From the NCBI GenBank assembly GCA_947247005.1, contig OX365950.1, positions 51,622,761 through 51,686,760 on the forward strand: 64,000 nucleotides of DNA, written 5' to 3'. Shown piece by piece: positions 10,713 through 23,244 of this stretch. The notes under the pieces were generated by a model. That model was not told the origin of the DNA. It worked only from the letters and a program-made list of their open reading frames with translations, and made no database searches. How positions within the stretch are numbered: position 1 is the first letter of the stretch; each line of letters begins with the position of its first letter. The position numbers and the translations under genes were made by a program. This stretch comes from Spisula solida (lineage: Eukaryota > Mollusca > Bivalvia > Venerida > Mactridae).

Positions 10713-12583
10713 GATATCTGGTCATACAAAAATATATATCAACGCATTAAAAAGGCATCCAAACCAGGTATATTCACACACCATGACTAAATAGTGTAAT
10801 CTCCCGTCACGGCTCAAAACTCGTGGTTCATCTATACCTACTAAGCATGTTTATCCATCTCCCTACACGCGCCCATTATTATAGTGCACCATGTTTGGTT
10901 AGTTAAAATAACAACTCTGATTGGGTAACGGATAAGCCGCGGTATTCAAGGTTTCCATGTTAAATGTTCTTAGCTATAAAAATCAGTTTTCAGTCTTGCA
11001 ATATTTTCCCAACACTCAATATTCTAACAGAAACTGCAATTCCTCAAATTGCCATACATCCTCATCTCAACGAACCGGGTGGGAATAAGTGTGTAGGTGT
11101 GTTTTCTACCAGAATAAGTTGGCAACTGTATTATTGGTGCAACAAAATTCAACTGAACACAGATAAAATAATAGGCATTACATTGTTTGTAGTTTAGTTA
11201 CTTCAGTTGCCATAGATACCCTGTTACTGGAATTTTAGTTTGGTTTAGGTTAATAGTTTAAATGTGTGAATGGTAAACAATTCAATATTGTGCTTACATT
11301 TTACCACTTGATATGTGGATATCTACAATATTGCACGTGGTCTGTTTTATAAGCATTTTAATAATAATAAATATCCTTAAATATACATGTTCTGTTCCTA
11401 ATTGAAATTACCGGTACCTGCCCTGAAAGAGTTGTAATAATTGATCAACTTTACGTGTTCTGTAAACACATACAATAACGAACATTCTCTTTTTAATAGA
11501 GCGATATATTGTTTAAAAAAATTGCCTTGAAGAGCCTATTCGTCGTCAAATCAGATTTGGTATTTTAACCAGGAAAATATTTCTACGGTACAATAACGAA
11601 AACACGAGCATTATTTGGTGCCGTGTAAAAAATATCCAATAATTTCTTGGTTAATGATGCTCACTTTTTATGTGCCTATCACTATACTGATGTTTATCCG
11701 ACATGACAGTTGCATCGTTCAAACGATTGTCACAATGTTGGTATTTTCATATTTTGCTACTTTGGCGTCAATACCAAACAACTACAGTACAGCTTCAACA
11801 CTCAATCGTGAAGCTCGGCCATTTCCGTTTGTCTCCGGTAAATCTACAGTCTAATGCAATGCATAAAAGCCGAGGTGATCAGAATGCTGCAACACTCGTG
11901 TTCCGAGTACAGATAGGGTACGCCACACCTGAAAAACAATGTTGGCACATAGCGTGCATAGTTCATTCATAGGGTATCAGAGATTTCTCGTGGGATCAAA
12001 AGTTCATTAACTTATATAATCAGGTGTTTCACGAGGCTACATGTTCGAAAGCTTCCGGGCTCAAGTTTGAAAATATATTGAGGGGGGGGGCAGCGTCTAA
12101 TCTAGACTGGTTCCCTATAGTGAGATAGTGTAATAGTGCACTTTTCTTTCTTAAGTTTTTGGATAAAAAAACTTTGTATAATTATTTACTACATTTACTC
12201 ACGAGAGAAAGGTAAATAGCAAAAAAGCAAATTTATCTTTAAATGAATCTTTAATTGTGACAATCAGTTGCATGTGATATATTATCTGTTATCTTGTATA
12301 CCTTCATCTGTTTTGGAACATTTGAGCCATTTTGACCCTTAGTTTCAACCAATGTAGTTCTCAACTGGGTTTCTAATGATTAAGTTCCAACTAATCATTT
12401 GGTAAATTACATTTGGGGTACATGTATATGTCATCATCTTTAAATCTCTTGTCCCTCCGTCGTTTGTCCAGTTTGGTTTTGAAAGACAAAACACTGTCAC
12501 TCTCTCTTAATCATTCCAATTGCCAATACACCTTATTGGGAAGTTTTCATGTGTTATTGTATTACCATAGTATACTATAGGTA
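10713..12583. other. No gene recognised
   Basis: Several short open frames without splice sites or family motifs. A short G-run lies at ~12082-12090. Confidence 0.5.
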
Positions 12584-12789
12584 TAGTCCAGTTAGGATAA
12601 AAATCCAGTGACGCAGCGTTCGAGTCCACTATATCGGTGTCAAACAAATTAAGGCTTATATTGTACAAACAACTATAATTTCAATGCTAACCTAACATAC
12701 TACTTCGCTCTACCTGTTTAGACAATGGTTGTGATTTTTTGCGTACACATAAACTGCAACGTCACTGTCACAATATCCTAACTGGACTA
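12584..12789. mobile_element. MITE-like element, family A, copy 2
   Basis: TAGTCCAGTTAGGATAAAAA to ATATCCTAACTGGACTA, same orientation as 7902-8112, closely similar throughout. Confidence 0.8.
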
Positions 12790-13107
12790 TATATTGTTAA
12801 CTTTGATTATCCAAACACGGACTCGTCTTCTGAAAAGGGAGACATGCTTTCATGTTGGGTATCTATTACAACTGTAAACACCAATGTGTTTATCTAGAAT
12901 ACCTCTAATCGGATTAGTCCATAGTTTAAAGTACAACAACATACATAACCCAGAAATTTACTTATAACAGCTATACGCACACTATGAGATAAACGTAAAT
13001 ATTCATTGTGGGTGTCAAATGGACCTATCCCAGCTGCCATGTTACGTTCACCTAACTTTCTTGCAAGTAATTGATCATAATCTCCCGATGTTTTGTTGTG
13101 TTCTACA

Positions 13108-13224
13108 TACGAGGGGTGATCAATATATTCGGGAACTAGGTACTGCTTAAGCGGTGGCGCTTAAAATGGCGTCACGTGACAACTAACGTCACATACCCAT
13201 TGAATATATTGATCATCCCTCGTA
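13108..13224. mobile_element. Short MITE-like element, family G (TACGAGGG(G/A)TGATCAATATA ends), copy 1
   Basis: Starts TACGAGGGGTGATCAATATA and ends ATATTGATCATCCCTCGTA; 117 bp. It shares ends with 28232-28412. A further half-like end (GTACGAGGGGTTATCCAAAA) occurs at ~25104. Confidence 0.7.
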
Positions 13225-13496
13225 TGATGCAACTATGAGCTTCTTTTCAGCGACCGACTTACTCTAGTAATTCGTGATGAATACATAATGCTAATACAAA
13301 GTGACTACATCTAGAGCATTAGAGCCAACTTTCACAGTGCTTACACTTTTTTGCCGGATCAAAACAAAATACTTGCACTATAGGATCTGTTTATACCAAA
13401 TAGTATACGGGATATAGGTAAATATCTGAGTCATGCATGTTTATGACTTTTCTTAGTATAGTTTATACAGTTAATTACAACATTTGAGGTCACTAT

Positions 13497-13710
13497 TAAA
13501 GCCTATGTCCCACTGACGAGTTCCTCGTCGGCGATGTTCTCCCGATATCTTCCGATACCCCCGATTCATCACGATTCCTTCATATATCACACATTATCTC
13601 ATGACTTCCATGAAGCCTTCCCTAGAACACGATGAACCAGTTCCCGATGTCCTGATAACTCATTAATGTCAATCGGGAGGACAAAAATGCTCAGTGGGAC
13701 CTAGGCTTTA
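13497..13710. mobile_element. MITE-like element, family B, copy 2
   Basis: TAAAGCCTATGTCCCACTGA to TCAGTGGGACCTAGGCTTTA, near-perfect inverted ends; interior as in the 6437 copy. Confidence 0.8.
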
Positions 13711-13774
13711 CTTATACATGTTTTTGTGTGATGTTGTTTCAGGATAACAAAACACAAAACAGTTCTATGTACAC

Positions 13775-13991
13775 TGATCATAACTAAAGTCTGGTCTGGT
13801 TTGATTATCTGCACATGTCTGGTTTCTCCAGGCGCCAAAACTCATATCTGTGTTTGGGTAGTTTCAAGATGGCGCAGATGAAACAAGAATAAAATCGAAT
13901 TAGTGATAGTTTCACCATAGTTTAGCCAATGAAGGTGTTCGCCGTCTTTAGTTGAACTATGTTATCCATAGTTAGCGCCAAACCCCAGCCT
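13775..13991. mobile_element. MITE-like element, family F (GGCTGGGTTTTGGCGCTAAC ends), copy 1
   Basis: Right end GTTAGCGCCAAACCCCAGCC is clear; left end is decayed. The interior TCTGGTCTGGTTTGATTATC and GTTTCTCCAGGCGCC match the copy at 18088-18302. Confidence 0.65.
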
Positions 13992-14178
13992 ATGCATCGT
14001 TTGCAAAGTGATCCGGTATGCTACCAATGACTAATTCATGTGTTAATTGCATACATCTGTCCTGAAGTAACTTGTAAACGTTTACTTGTCTCCGAAGGCT
14101 GCTCTGATTTGCACTCCCCTTTGCTGTCTCCCTTCTGTTCACCAGACAGGTATATTCTTCTCTAATCCCATAGATAGT

Positions 14179-14400
14179 TCGCTGGCTTAGAATTAGATGG
14201 TTGTAGGTACTACTTACGACCTTATAAGACTCGTGCATATTTGAAATCTGCATCTCAAGGCGCTTCTTATGAGCATATTTTCATGAACATCGAAAGTGAT
14301 CATGTTGACCATAAGTAAAGAGTAGTTTTCAGACATTTTTTTCTTGTTTTCTCAAAATATTGATTTTGTACTTACGACCTTTTAATTCCGAGCCAGCAAG
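14179..14400. mobile_element. MITE-like element, family E, copy 2
   Basis: TCGCTGGCTTAGAATTAGAT to CTTACGACCTTTTAATTCCG then AGCCAGC. It shares the word CTTATGAGCATATTTTCATG with other copies. Confidence 0.75.
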
Positions 14401-14494
14401 TTCCACCACTATTACTGGTTTGTGTGTTATTAAATATGTAATTACCTAATGTGACATTTCTGTAAGGATGGAACCCTTCTTTTGTTTTGCAATC

Positions 14495-14725
14495 AAAAAG
14501 CTGAATGTCCTGGCTAAATGACCCACGGCTTCAAAGCCTAGTTTTAGCTCTCAGATATCCTAAAACGTAGACAATAAACCAAGTTGTCGAAAAGTAGAAT
14601 TAAATAGTTTCACCAAAAGCTGAATGCCATAGTTGAATTACCTATTCCCAACAGTAAAACGGCGTCAATGCCTATAGTCTTAGCTGTCAGAAATCCTAAA
14701 AAGTAGACAATTACTCAAACAACTT
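14495..14725. repeat. Diverged tandem duplication, two units
   Basis: AAAGCTGAATG(T/C)C...GTAGACAAT recurs with many substitutions (~130-bp period). No coding frame. Confidence 0.5.
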
Positions 14726-15014
14726 ATGCGGAAACACGTGCCGCATGAAGGACACACTCACTCCACAGGTGGATCCCTCCGGCACTTGACGTCGCACTTA
14801 CTTCTAAATTTGGCATCATTTCATAAAACCGGATGATACCAGTTGTGGTACGCACCTTATGTGTGTTAGAGGGTGTGGATGTTAATGATTAACTTCTCGT
14901 GGATATGAATAAATACATGCAGTATTAGACTGCTGTAATGTCTGACGCCTTGATTTAACATTGTTTTAGCTTTCATATATGTTTAGGCACAATTCAATGA
15001 TACACAAGCGTGTG

Positions 15015-15211
15015 AAGCCTAGATCCCACTGAGCATTTTTTGCAACGGCGATGTACTACCGATTGACATCAATGACCTATCAGGACATCAGGAAGAGGTT
15101 CGAAAGCATGAGACAGTTTGTAATATTGGAAGGAATTGTGATGAATCGGATGGTATCGGAAGAAATCGGAGAACATCGCCGTTGTGGAATTCCTCAATGG
15201 GACCTAGGCTT
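15015..15211. mobile_element. MITE-like element, family B, copy 3 (inverted)
   Basis: AAGCCTAGATCCCACTGAGC to TGGGACCTAGGCTT; the interior is the complement of the 13497 copy. A 66-codon open frame overlapping its right end is not coding. Confidence 0.75.
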
Positions 15212-15356
15212 GAAGGAAGATCAGCATTAATATTTGTACTGGTGTGGTGTTATGTGATGCTTCAATTGAATAGTACATCCCATATACAGGAACATTTGTA
15301 TATATACACTTGTCTAGCATGCATGATACTGATTAGAAAATTAATAAGAAAATATC

Positions 15357-15585
15357 GCTGGTTTGGAAGAACAAGGTCGTAAGAAAAAAATGTTATTTTG
15401 GGTAAAAACATGAAACAACTGACTAGAAACTACTCTTTACGTAGAGAAAACAAGCTTTTTTCTACTTCAGTATGGTCAATATGACCATTGTCGATTATTC
15501 ATTAACTCGGTTCATAAGATGCGCATTGTGTTGCAGATTCCAAATGTGTGTTATAAGGTCGACCTTATTCTTTTAAGCCAGTGAT
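15357..15585. mobile_element. MITE-like element, family E, copy 3, decayed
   Basis: CGCTGGTTTGGAAGAACAAG start and GGTCGACCTTATTCTTTTAA then GCCAGTG end; AAGCTTTTTTCTACTTCAGT in the interior matches other copies. Confidence 0.6.
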
Positions 15586-15596
15586 GTCTTACAAAC

Positions 15597-15676
15597 TCAC
15601 AGGTAACTGTATAATTGATAAAGAGTGAAATAAAATATATGTTTTTTACTCTTAATCAATGATACAGTTACCTGTG
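15597..15676. repeat. ~80-bp near-perfect hairpin
   Basis: Left arm CACAGGTAACTGTATAATTG pairs with right arm CAATGATACAGTTACCTGTG; the pairing continues through AAGAGTGAAA / TTTTTTACTCTT, leaving a small AT loop. The size resembles a miRNA precursor, but a tiny MITE is equally likely. Confidence 0.7.
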
Positions 15677-18087
15677 TTCAAACTCAAATGGATGGTTTGA
15701 TCAATATACTTCCAACGTTAGGCTCTCAGTCTAAAACAGGATGAATACGTACGTGTGTTTGGTGTGAACAAAACAGAACAGAACATCGAAAAGCAATCAT
15801 GTCATATTTCAAAAGAGACTTAACATACTCCGGCCTCCAACCCATCACCGGTCGATGTCCGTCCGTCACAAGGTCCAATCTGCGACGGCGGTCGGACTGA
15901 CCCATGATTATGACCCAGGCATTAACCGAGAACATTGTAATTACTGAAATTAAGTTGAAAAACAACTGCGCACAACCGATGATCTACCAACGAAGTTTGA
16001 ACAGATAAGTGTCATACCTTTTGACCTGCTCTTGTTTGACACAGTTTGCAATTATTCTGCTATGGTTATGTGGTTATGAATATTCTGATAATAGGTTTGT
16101 ATATTACAACGCAATATCACGTTTCTAGACCAGTTAGAACTGGTTTGTTTTGAAGTATACTCAGTGTATCTGTTGTTTTTAATCATCATACAGATAAAAC
16201 TAGTCTAAGATTAGGTTACTTGATTAATTGCGACAGTCTTGCATTTGTGTTGACATTTCTCTGACCAGAACATAGTCATTGCTCGCTGTTTGTAGAGAAT
16301 TTCTTTACATTCTATTCTATACTTGTTATATTTTATTTATTGGAATTAATAATAATAGTTTAGTTACGGACTAAAACCATTTGAGTGATTCAAGGTAACA
16401 CTTCAATTATTATCATTTTTTTCAGTATGTCATACATGTAAATGATAGTGTCGGTTGCATTTTAATAGAATGCAAGTTCATTGCACATACAGTAAAACTT
16501 CGTTATGACAAACATCGATGTTTCGAGCACCCGGCCTATCTCGAGCACCCGGCCTATCTCGAGCAAGTTTTAATGTCCCGGCGTTCTATATTGCATATAA
16601 ACTTACACATATATGGCGAGCATCAGAATTAGGAGGACACGGATTATGTCGAGCACAGATAATTACCACTTTGACTAATTTCAATGAATAATATTACCTA
16701 CTACAATTAGTTCTAATTACAAATAATATTGTAACAATATGTACTTACTTCATACACCGAAAGCCAATACATTACTAAGTAAAGAAGTGAGTACTGTTTT
16801 CTAACCAAACTATCGTAAATACGATATAAAATCGATCAACTGTTTGTTGTTAAATTGCGTGCTCCCACCATAAGTGATGTTTACGACACGTCTAAATTAT
16901 GTTCTGATCGTTTGGTCATTGCATTTAATTGGTTATTGTACAAGTTAAAGTGTTCGTAGTAATGGTGGTTGATGATTCAAATATAAATGAGCTTTATTCG
17001 AAACTTGACTCGAGTGTACGATTAGTTATGTTTTTGTTCATACGTTTTTTCAAGAAGCGTCTTTCATGTTGTTCCTGACACTAACTTTTTTCTGTAATAT
17101 TGTCAGCCCCGTTACCATTATCATTGAATGTCTAAAGAATGAAATAACAATACATGTTTACATTTGGCGGGCGAACTATTTTGAAACAAAAATCATTTTC
17201 AGTTTATTCATATATTAGTCCATTGGCCAGTGGGGTGAACCCTCCCACCTAGGGAATTTCGAACACTATATTTTTCTGAAAGCCTATAGTCAGTAGAGTA
17301 TTTTTTCAAAAGTCTGCACTTTGGCTGTTGCAGGGGCGTTAAGATTTTTTGGGGTAAAACGTTAAAAAATATGTAAAAAGTCCTGAAAACAAACAGCATG
17401 ATTATAAAACCATACCAATTTTACAATATACATGTATAAAAATATTACACTTAACTCCGTGATTGTTGTCTGGCACACCAGTGGTTTTTTCTGGCTGGTA
17501 ATATGGGACGAAGGATTGTAGGTATTTCAGTCAATGCTTGGATTCCTGTTGACTCACTGGAGCTCCTATTGATTAAAAATTTGAAATTCAAAAATGAAAT
17601 TACCCGAGACTCGACAGGAATCTAATTCTCGTGTGATAAATATGGGACCTGGTGAATAAACGCAATCAAATATTCAACGGGTGTTTATTAATATTACCTG
17701 GTAAAAGCCAGGAAATATTCTACATGTAATCGTTAGCAGTTTCTTGGTGATGAGCAATGTAGCAATCATTTGTAACACTGCAGTTTTAGTTAGCTCAATT
17801 CACCACACTATAGTATTGGCATATCCAAAAGTAAGGCAACAAACTATTAGACATTTTATTTTTTTATCTTGTTGACGGTATGCCAAGCGACGCGATGAAT
17901 GCGTTGCACTGTAAATAAGGATGTCATTTCCAACAATACCCCATTATTCGACCAGTTAGACAGCAGATAACTAAATAACATCTAATTAAGCGGTTATCAA
18001 ATATACGCATGTCAATGTGTGCTAATCAGACATACGATTTTCAAGTGAAATATTGCATACAGTACTTAATAGTCCACTAAATTTGGC
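15677..18087. other. No gene; possible pogo-like transposon end at ~16489
   Basis: TACAGTAAAACTTCGTTATG at 16489-16508 followed by TCGAGCACCCGGCCTATC (tandem twice, ~16525-16565) resembles the start of Tigger/pogo-type DNA transposons. The matching right end was not found. The rest is unassigned AT-rich DNA. Confidence 0.4.
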
Positions 18088-18302
18088 TGGGTTTTGGCGC
18101 TAACTACAGTCTAGTCAGGTTTGATTATCTGAACATGTCTGGGTTCTCCAGGCGCCGAAACCTCTAATTGCGTTCGCGTAGTTTCAAGACGGCGAATATA
18201 TAAAAAAAGCAAACTAGCGTTTGTTCGACCATAGTTTAACCACTGAAGGTTTTCGCGGTCTCTAGTTGAACTATGGTGAACACGGTCAGTCTCAAACCCA
18301 AA
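18088..18302. mobile_element. MITE-like element, family F, copy 2
   Basis: Left end GGCTGGGTTTTGGCGCTAAC; right end GTCTCAAACCCAAACC is decayed. The interior CTCCAGGCGCCGAAAC and GTTGAACTATGGTGAACACG parallel copy 1. Confidence 0.65.
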
Positions 18303-19151
18303 CCTTTATGTATCCGTATCACATGCGTATAAGGTGTCAGTTAGCTTTCAGTTACTGGCTCTACATGTATTGAACTTGCTTTGTTCATACTTCATATATA
18401 AGCACAAAATTATTATACCTGTGCATGTACCTTGTAATTATCGCCACTTTGGTTTGTGTGTCCTTTGTCATGATGTGTCAGATTTGTGTCAGATGTCCAT
18501 ATATGGGCAATTAAATAAACATTTGAAGATTTATTTTCCATCTGCAACCTATAGATAATATATAGGCTTAAAAGTTCGTTCTTGCGCTTCTGTTTCTCTT
18601 TGTCTATTAACACGGCACAATGCACGGTGCGTGTTGTGTACATATGATATGTTTCCTTCCATGACTATATCATGACACTGATTCAAATTCCAAATTATAT
18701 AATATTATTATTACATTTCTATCTATATCACCTAAATGTCAACTTGTGTTTCGTGTTATGTTTTCGAATACTTTTTATGTACGACATTTTACGTCATGTT
18801 TTTCTTCCAGAGAACATATCGTTGTGTCCAGGGCACTGTTTTATCAAAGCACTTACGGAAATTTTAAATTTACGTTCAAATTTAAATTCTTTATAATTCG
18901 TTTAAATGTACAAAGTGCTGTTAAAAGATCTTCAATACTAATGATGATTCAATTAATGTGCTCCTACTTACCATGCCTGTCCTCAATTTGCAGTCGTTAA
19001 AAAGTTATAAAGTTTTTTCTTTCCGTGTTTTGATAAAACAGTACCCTGGGACCATAAATTTTATATTGTTCTCTAACATTTAGAGACGGGTAACACTCCA
19101 TAGACCAATACAAATACAATGCAATACCAGACCGAGTATCCCTTTGTACAT
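18303..19151. other. No gene recognised
   Basis: Several overlapping short frames on both strands, none with a recognisable domain. Confidence 0.45.
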
Positions 19152-19390
19152 ATCGCTGTCTTAGAATTAGAAGGTCATAAGTACTGCATACGACCTTATA
19201 AAACTCATGAATATTTAAAATCTGCATCTCATAACGCTTCTTATGGGCCTATATTCATGAAAATCGGAAGTAGTCATGTTGACCAAATTGCAGTTTAAAA
19301 AGCTTGTTTTTCTATAAGTAAAGAGTAGTTTTCAGACAGTTTCTTTCTTGTTTTCTCAAAATATTGATTTTGTATTTCTAAGTCTCGGAA
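19152..19390. mobile_element. MITE-like element, family E, copy 4
   Basis: CGCTGTCTTAGAATTAGAAG start, GATTTTGTATTTCTAAGTCT end (decayed); interior TGACCAAATTGCAGTTTAAA and AAGTAAAGAGTAGTTTTCAG shared with copies 2 and 5. Confidence 0.7.
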
Positions 19391-19645
19391 GAGCACAGTG
19401 ATGTCACTAAAGAAGGGTTATCTAGAATATACAAAAGTCATAGCCCCAAATTAACATTTCTGACAATCGTTCGTATGATAATTTATTAAGTAGAAACAAT
19501 ATTTTATTAAATGTTTAATACCTTGTTTCAAAATATAATTATGCCCTCTCGTTGGATCTATACATTTTTAACTGATTTATAATTGTCTGAATATGATCAA
19601 ATAATTTCAAATAAATGTTGCACACGTGTTCACGCTTAAGTAAAG

Positions 19646-19826
19646 TACAGTACAGCCTCTGTAGAGCAACACCCGTTGGAAACTGCAAACATTGGTCATT
19701 GTGTAGAGGTTGTTGCTTTACAGAGGTTTAAGTTATAGTGAATAGTGACTTCGAGAAATTTTGAAGGTGTTGTTACACAGAGGTTGTTACTCTACAGAGG
19801 GCCGCTCTGGAGAGGTTGTACTGTAT
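19646..19826. mobile_element. Single inverted-ended element (TACAGTACAGCCTCT)
   Basis: Starts TACAGTACAGCCTCTGTAGA and ends GGAGAGGTTGTACTGTA. The interior repeats ACAGAGGTTGTT-type words. No second copy noticed here. Confidence 0.5.
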
Positions 19827-20224
19827 ATGTTTTCACCTCCGATTAAAAAAGTCGATACGACATGCGATCAAAATTCATATATGAATGATATTCGATATTT
19901 CTGGGTTTTTTTGCAAAACAACGTTTGATCAAGTTATAGTAAATTCTTAAGTATGGAATGCCATTGTCATTTCCGAATTTGATCAATTACGCTGTCAACT
20001 ACGGAAGTCCGAACGTGCCACCCAGTCAATTACGCATTACAACTATAGTACGCTACTGTAGCGGAAAGTAATAATATTTGTATAATTTAGGTGTAACTTC
20101 ACTTACAAAACATAAACTTAAAAAATATACTTCAAAATTACTGTTTTCATATTACACAAATGTACATATTTTCGAAACAGGTCACTTATTTGTGCGCATA
20201 ATGTGTTCCAAATACTAGCATGTA
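19827..20224. other. No gene recognised
   Basis: AT-rich, nothing supported. Confidence 0.5.
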
Positions 20225-20435
20225 TAGTCCAGTTAGGATACTGTGACAGTGACGTTGCAGTTTATGTGTTCACAAAAAATCACAACCATTGTCTAAACAG
20301 GTAGAGCGAAGTTTAGTATGTTAGTTTAGCATTGAAATTAAAGTTGTTTGTACAGTATAAACCTTTATAATTGGTTTTACACCGTTATAGTGGACTCGAC
20401 CGCTGCGTCACTGGATTGTTATTCTGACTGGACTG
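20225..20435. mobile_element. MITE-like element, family A, copy 3 (inverted)
   Basis: TAGTCCAGTTAGGATACTGT to ATTCTGACTGGACTG; the right outer TA has changed to TG. The interior is the complement of copies 1-2. Confidence 0.8.
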
Positions 20436-20754
20436 TACTGAATGACGGTCTGGTATGCTGTGGTAACTGTCACCACTCAAAACATAAATAAAAGCGCATG
20501 AACTTACTTCAGTTATTAAAGTATTTACGTGCACGTTATGGCGTAATACTATACACACAATGTCGAACAAGTACATTTCCATTGGAAACTTACCAAGTTG
20601 AAACTTACACCGTGGAATAATTTCCATATCTGGACATAAACAACCTGTCAAATTTCCGTCAATGATTTATCGATTTGATCGTCTCGATTGAAGGTTTCAC
20701 AACCTTGAAAACTGCTCGCATTTAATTAAAACCCTTGTTTAAATACTCCGTATC

Positions 20755-22470
20755 GTGTATTTGTTATGTATAACAATATCAAACAAAACTTATTTTTATC
20801 TCGGATACTTGAAACATTTAAGAATCAAAGAATGGAGATACGATAATCGAATTTTTATAGCAAAATCAACACAAAGTTACAATATCGAACGTCACTCTGA
20901 CGTCTATGTTGCATGTCTCGATCAAAAAGCTGCATTCGACACAGTGCGCTTTGCATGATACTCTATTCCTCAAGCTCGGGAGACTACATTTCACTGGAAA
21001 CTTCTTAATTACATCAAATATATCAAAATACACCAGCCTTAGATCTATGGTACGAATTCAAGGCCACACATCAGATATATTTCACATTAAAAGAGGAGTA
21101 CGTCAAGGTGGCGTCTTGTCTACCTTCCTTTATTTGGTCTACATAAACGACCTACTAAATGAACTTGAGGAAAACCGGATAGGGTCAAAAGTCATGACAG
21201 TAAATGCTGAAAATCCCGCATTTGCTGACGACATATCTCTTGTATGTCTAACACCCCTTCACCTCCAAAAACAGGTCGATATCGTGTATCACTACTGTAA
21301 CCATTGGAACATCTCTATCAACGTACGTAAAAGTAGTGTAACAGTCTTCACAAGAAAACGTTCTCAACCTAAAGTGGGCATTTTGTACGACAACCTCTTC
21401 ATTGAACAAGCTGATACTTTCGTTCATCTTGGCATTTTGTACTCGTTCAATTTGAAAAGTAGTGTAACAGTCTTCACAAGAAGACGTTCCCAACCTAAAG
21501 TGGGCATTTTGTACGGCAACCAGTTCATTGAACAAGCTGATACTTTCGTTCATCTTGGCATTTTGTACTCGTTCAATTTGAAAAACAAAGATAGGATTAA
21601 CGAGTGTTTAAACAAAGCAAAAAATGCTTTCTTCGCATTGTCTGCGCAAGGTGTTTTTGTCTGTGGGGTCAACCCACGTATCTCTGCAGGTCTGTACACA
21701 AAAATCATTGTGCCGATAGCCTTGTATGGTTCTGAATTATGGAACAACCTACTTACCTCAGATTCTACTGCCACATCTCGTTTTCAACATTCTGCTGTTT
21801 AACGTATTCAAGGGTTACCAGCAGCTACCCGTTCTGAAATGGCAGAATCCATGCTAGGTCTGAACCGATTACCGTCCAAAATAGAATCTACATCCACGAA
21901 TTGTGCCATCCATTGAGTATAACGTTTGTAATCTAAACTCATTCCACTATATTATGTACGTAATCGCTAGATTATGGAAAACCAAATAAGTGACAAATGT
22001 GAATTAGTCTACCTGGAAGAACTTGCACATGTGACAAGTAAATGTTTATGTACCCAGACACTCCGAACTGAATTCAAAGTCTCACAAGTACAATGATATC
22101 AGTCAAGACGATTTACGCGAAATCTTGTCCTTTGACAGCATCTCATTGTCTTTAAAACTCTTAGGGGCACCATTGGAACCTGTGTTCGACGTTGAAACTG
22201 AGTCTGTAATTCTCTAATCTTCATATATGTATGTAAACCAATGTCTGAATATATAGTCTGCTTAGTGAATACCTAAGACAGAACCGCGATATATGTATAA
22301 CTGGTTAATTGCGTGTCGCTAATCACCTGCGGCATGTCATCTGAGAATTACATATTAATGTAGTTACTACCATGTTCATGTTTATAATTGTATAACTTCT
22401 TATTCTTTGTTATCCTGTTCACATTGTGTTCAATATCCTGCATATAGGGAAATAAAGAATTGAATTGAAG
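20755..22470 (+). pseudogene. 5'-truncated, broken non-LTR retrotransposon (reverse transcriptase)
   Basis: Reverse transcriptase palm: motif A VACLDQKAAFDTVR at ~20911-20952 in one frame, then a frameshift and continuation in the 20906-21802 frame with GVRQGGVLS (~21096) and FADDISL (~21220), the catalytic Asp-Asp pair. A 42-codon in-frame tandem duplication (21332-21457 and 21458-21583) follows. The frame stops at 21802, yet homologous-looking residues RIQGLPAATRSEMAES continue in the same frame. A 3' region ends AATAAAGAATTGAATTGAAG near 22470. No endonuclease domain is visible upstream. It would copy RNA into DNA if intact; here it is dead. Confidence 0.75.
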
Positions 22471-23244
22471 GTCACGAGGTGCACAAATACAAGTACGTAA
22501 GGAGTATTGTCAGACTTAATGATTATTAACTTAATCTAAATTTTATTTCATAAGGAATGAAATTAGTCTTATGTCTAGTGTAGGTTTAATCATTTTCCAT
22601 GAATATTCCCTAGCCTATGGACAAACAAAAACTTATAAGATTTTTTTATGATATTAAAATAAAAGTTATCGTACATTACTGAAGGCGGATTGAGGATACT
22701 ACTTTTAATGCGTAAGATTGTTGTTTCCGGATTAACGACCTACCCTAAAGATTTTAATCATTTGTCGCGATCCAAAATGTTAGCATGGCGTTTGAAAAAA
22801 CCTGTTTTAGCAATTGTTTATATGTATATACGTTTTGAAGGTTAGTTACTATTTTATTATAGAAAACATTTTTATCGAATAATCCTATTCGTTTGCGTTA
22901 CCGGAAACGAAACACTTTTTTGGCCTTAATATTTCAATAATATTTGTGAGTTTCACATTTGGTATTGGCTGTGCATATGCATATGGAAATATGACGAGCG
23001 TCATTCAATATATAATGCAAACTATAAATTATCTCTAAAACCCATCAATATATTTAAACGAAATTTTGCATAATAAATATTCAAGTAATTTCCGTTTTGT
23101 TCAAAAATTTTAAGAACCTTTACGTCGATGACGCCATCAGCGCGCCTCTTCCTTGTACGTGGACGCGGTGATGTCACAAGCTTAACGTTGTTGACATAAT
23201 AATCGAGCGCCGTCGAAACAAACGTTCCACAATTTATGTTAGGC
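22471..23244. other. No gene recognised
   Basis: AT-rich. Includes the GC-richer patch around 23120-23180, without a recognised motif. Confidence 0.45.
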
